Of a stretch of 19,676 bases of DNA, positions 19,251-19,676 are shown piece after piece (position 1 is the first letter of the stretch; every line of letters starts with the position of its first letter). A program made the translations under genes and the position numbers. The notes under the pieces were generated by a model. The model had not been told where the DNA came from, did no database searches, and saw nothing but the letters and a program-made list of their open reading frames with translations. Source of the stretch: CAYRXE01 sp964428205 (GTDB lineage Bacteria > Patescibacteriota > Gracilibacteria > Peribacterales > Peribacteraceae); NCBI GenBank assembly GCA_964428205.1, contig CAYRXE010000017.1, forward strand, positions 1 through 19,676, in the 5' to 3' direction.

Positions 19251-19278
19251 GTTATACGCTCCCTGGAGAAAGCGTCAA
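19251..19278 (-). promoter_or_regulatory. promoter of the 18942 gene
   Basis: On the minus strand, -35 TTGACG (19278-19273), a 16-base spacer and -10 TATAAC (19256-19251). The -35 directly follows the stop codon of the upstream gene (19281-19279). Confidence 0.6.
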
Positions 19279-19676
19279 TCATTCCCCAAATGTAAATGCG
19301 TACGCCTCTACGCCTTTGCCCTTAAAGCGCAGAATCATCTCGTGCTCGCCGTAGTCACCGGCAAAGAGCGGGTAGAGGTCGTGCTCGGCTATGGTGAAGT
19401 TTTCGAACATCTTTCCATCAATCCACACCTCTGCATCCACAGGCTTCGCACCTTCTTCTAACCCAAGCACCAGATTAATCTCCCCACCGAGGAACTTCAT
19501 ACGAATGTCGCCGGTATCGGAGTGCATGACCTGTAACTCGCGATCCACCAGCTGCCAATCGCCATCGAGATAATACTTATTGAGCACGAGTGTCTCGGGG
19601 GCCTTGTAGGTGATGATCTGGTCTCCAGGGCTACCGAGCGCGTTGCCAAATGCCGGCCAACTACGCTCCCCGATGT
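19279..19676 (-). CDS. C-terminal part of a DipZ-like thioredoxin-family protein (5' end outside window)
   Basis: The frame is open to the window edge, giving 132 visible residues. The sequence matches the C-terminal beta domain found after the thioredoxin domain in DipZ/redoxin-type proteins: KYYLDGDWQL, INLVLGLEEGAKPVDAEVWI, the HDLYPLFAGDYGEHEMILRF segment, and the diagnostic ending GVEAYAFTFG. Such proteins are membrane- or envelope-linked disulfide reductases or cytochrome-c-maturation partners with an N-terminal CcdA-like or thioredoxin part, not visible here, so the redox motif cannot be checked. An internal GTG at 19587 is not the start. It is followed at once by the promoter of the next small gene, and I see no terminator between them. 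Confidence 0.8.
   Translation of the reverse strand, partial: IGERSWPAFGNALGSPGDQIITYKAPETLVLNKYYLDGDWQLVDRELQVMHSDTGDIRMKFLGGEINLVLGLEEGAKPVDAEVWIDGKMFENFTIAEHDLYPLFAGDYGEHEMILRFKGKGVEAYAFTFGE

Noticed and set aside
1..19676. Alternative genetic code (TGA = Gly) as in Gracilibacteria and SR1
   Set aside because: TGA terminates the aminotransferase, rlmD and thyA at the family-expected C-termini.
1..19676. CRISPR arrays, tRNA or rRNA genes, transposases
   Set aside because: I looked for regularly spaced direct repeats, cloverleaf-like stretches and transposase motifs and saw none.

Overview
The window looks like a metagenome-assembled piece of a small-genome bacterium with roughly balanced base composition. 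My best guess is a Candidate Phyla Radiation (Patescibacteria) lineage, perhaps near Peregrinibacteria. The reasons are the mix of lone housekeeping genes, a four-helix-bundle (S23-type) protein gene, a DUF4015 putative glycosidase, a TrmB-type regulator, many short membrane proteins without recognisable homologues, and several conserved genes whose -10 box sits almost on the start codon (leaderless transcripts). TGA ends well-conserved genes at the expected place, so the TGA=Gly code of Gracilibacteria and SR1 is not used. The lineage assignment is inference.

Layout. 1-2400: the C-terminal three quarters of an aspartate/aromatic aminotransferase; a small Cys/His protein gene enclosed by an 18-bp perfect inverted repeat; and two 23S rRNA methyltransferase genes, rlmH and rlmD, separated by an AT-richer four-helix-bundle gene with GACCAA-type inverted repeats at its borders. 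3870-6750: overlapping divergent promoters, a secreted HExxH protein, then a pair for surface polysaccharide: a membrane protein equal to the N-terminal half of a polyprenyl-phosphate sugar-phosphotransferase (crossed by a 100-N scaffold gap flanked by a 55-bp duplicated contig end) and an NDP-sugar pyrophosphorylase. 6800-10030: a lipoprotein resembling the SecD periplasmic head, then an oversized SecD with a parvulin prolyl-isomerase domain inside that head, closed by a terminator without secF.

10040-13030 (minus strand): a tiny lipoprotein, a HExxH-containing cytosolic protein, the thyA-folA operon and a small membrane protein. 13096-17460: a membrane-anchored DUF4015 putative glycoside hydrolase, a TrmB-type regulator and, divergent from it, glutamine synthetase followed by a 72-residue disordered protein ending in Gly-Gly. 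17460-19270: an island of short genes of unknown function, mostly on the minus strand. At least four are single-gene units with their own promoter and leader hairpin, and most are closed by a terminator. 19279-19676: the C-terminus of a DipZ-like thioredoxin-family protein.

Two things stand out. First, the SecD/parvulin fusion beside a detached SecD-head lipoprotein suggests a modified export machine that couples translocation to prolyl isomerisation. Second, six short genes appear to start transcription at a stem-loop placed at the predicted +1, whereas thyA, secD and the 6805 lipoprotein look leaderless. Two of the six leaders (18305-18349 and 18841-18886) share a bulged hairpin with compensatory base changes and a conserved AGTA bulge, a candidate undescribed leader RNA. 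All promoter, start-site and fold statements come from reading by eye.
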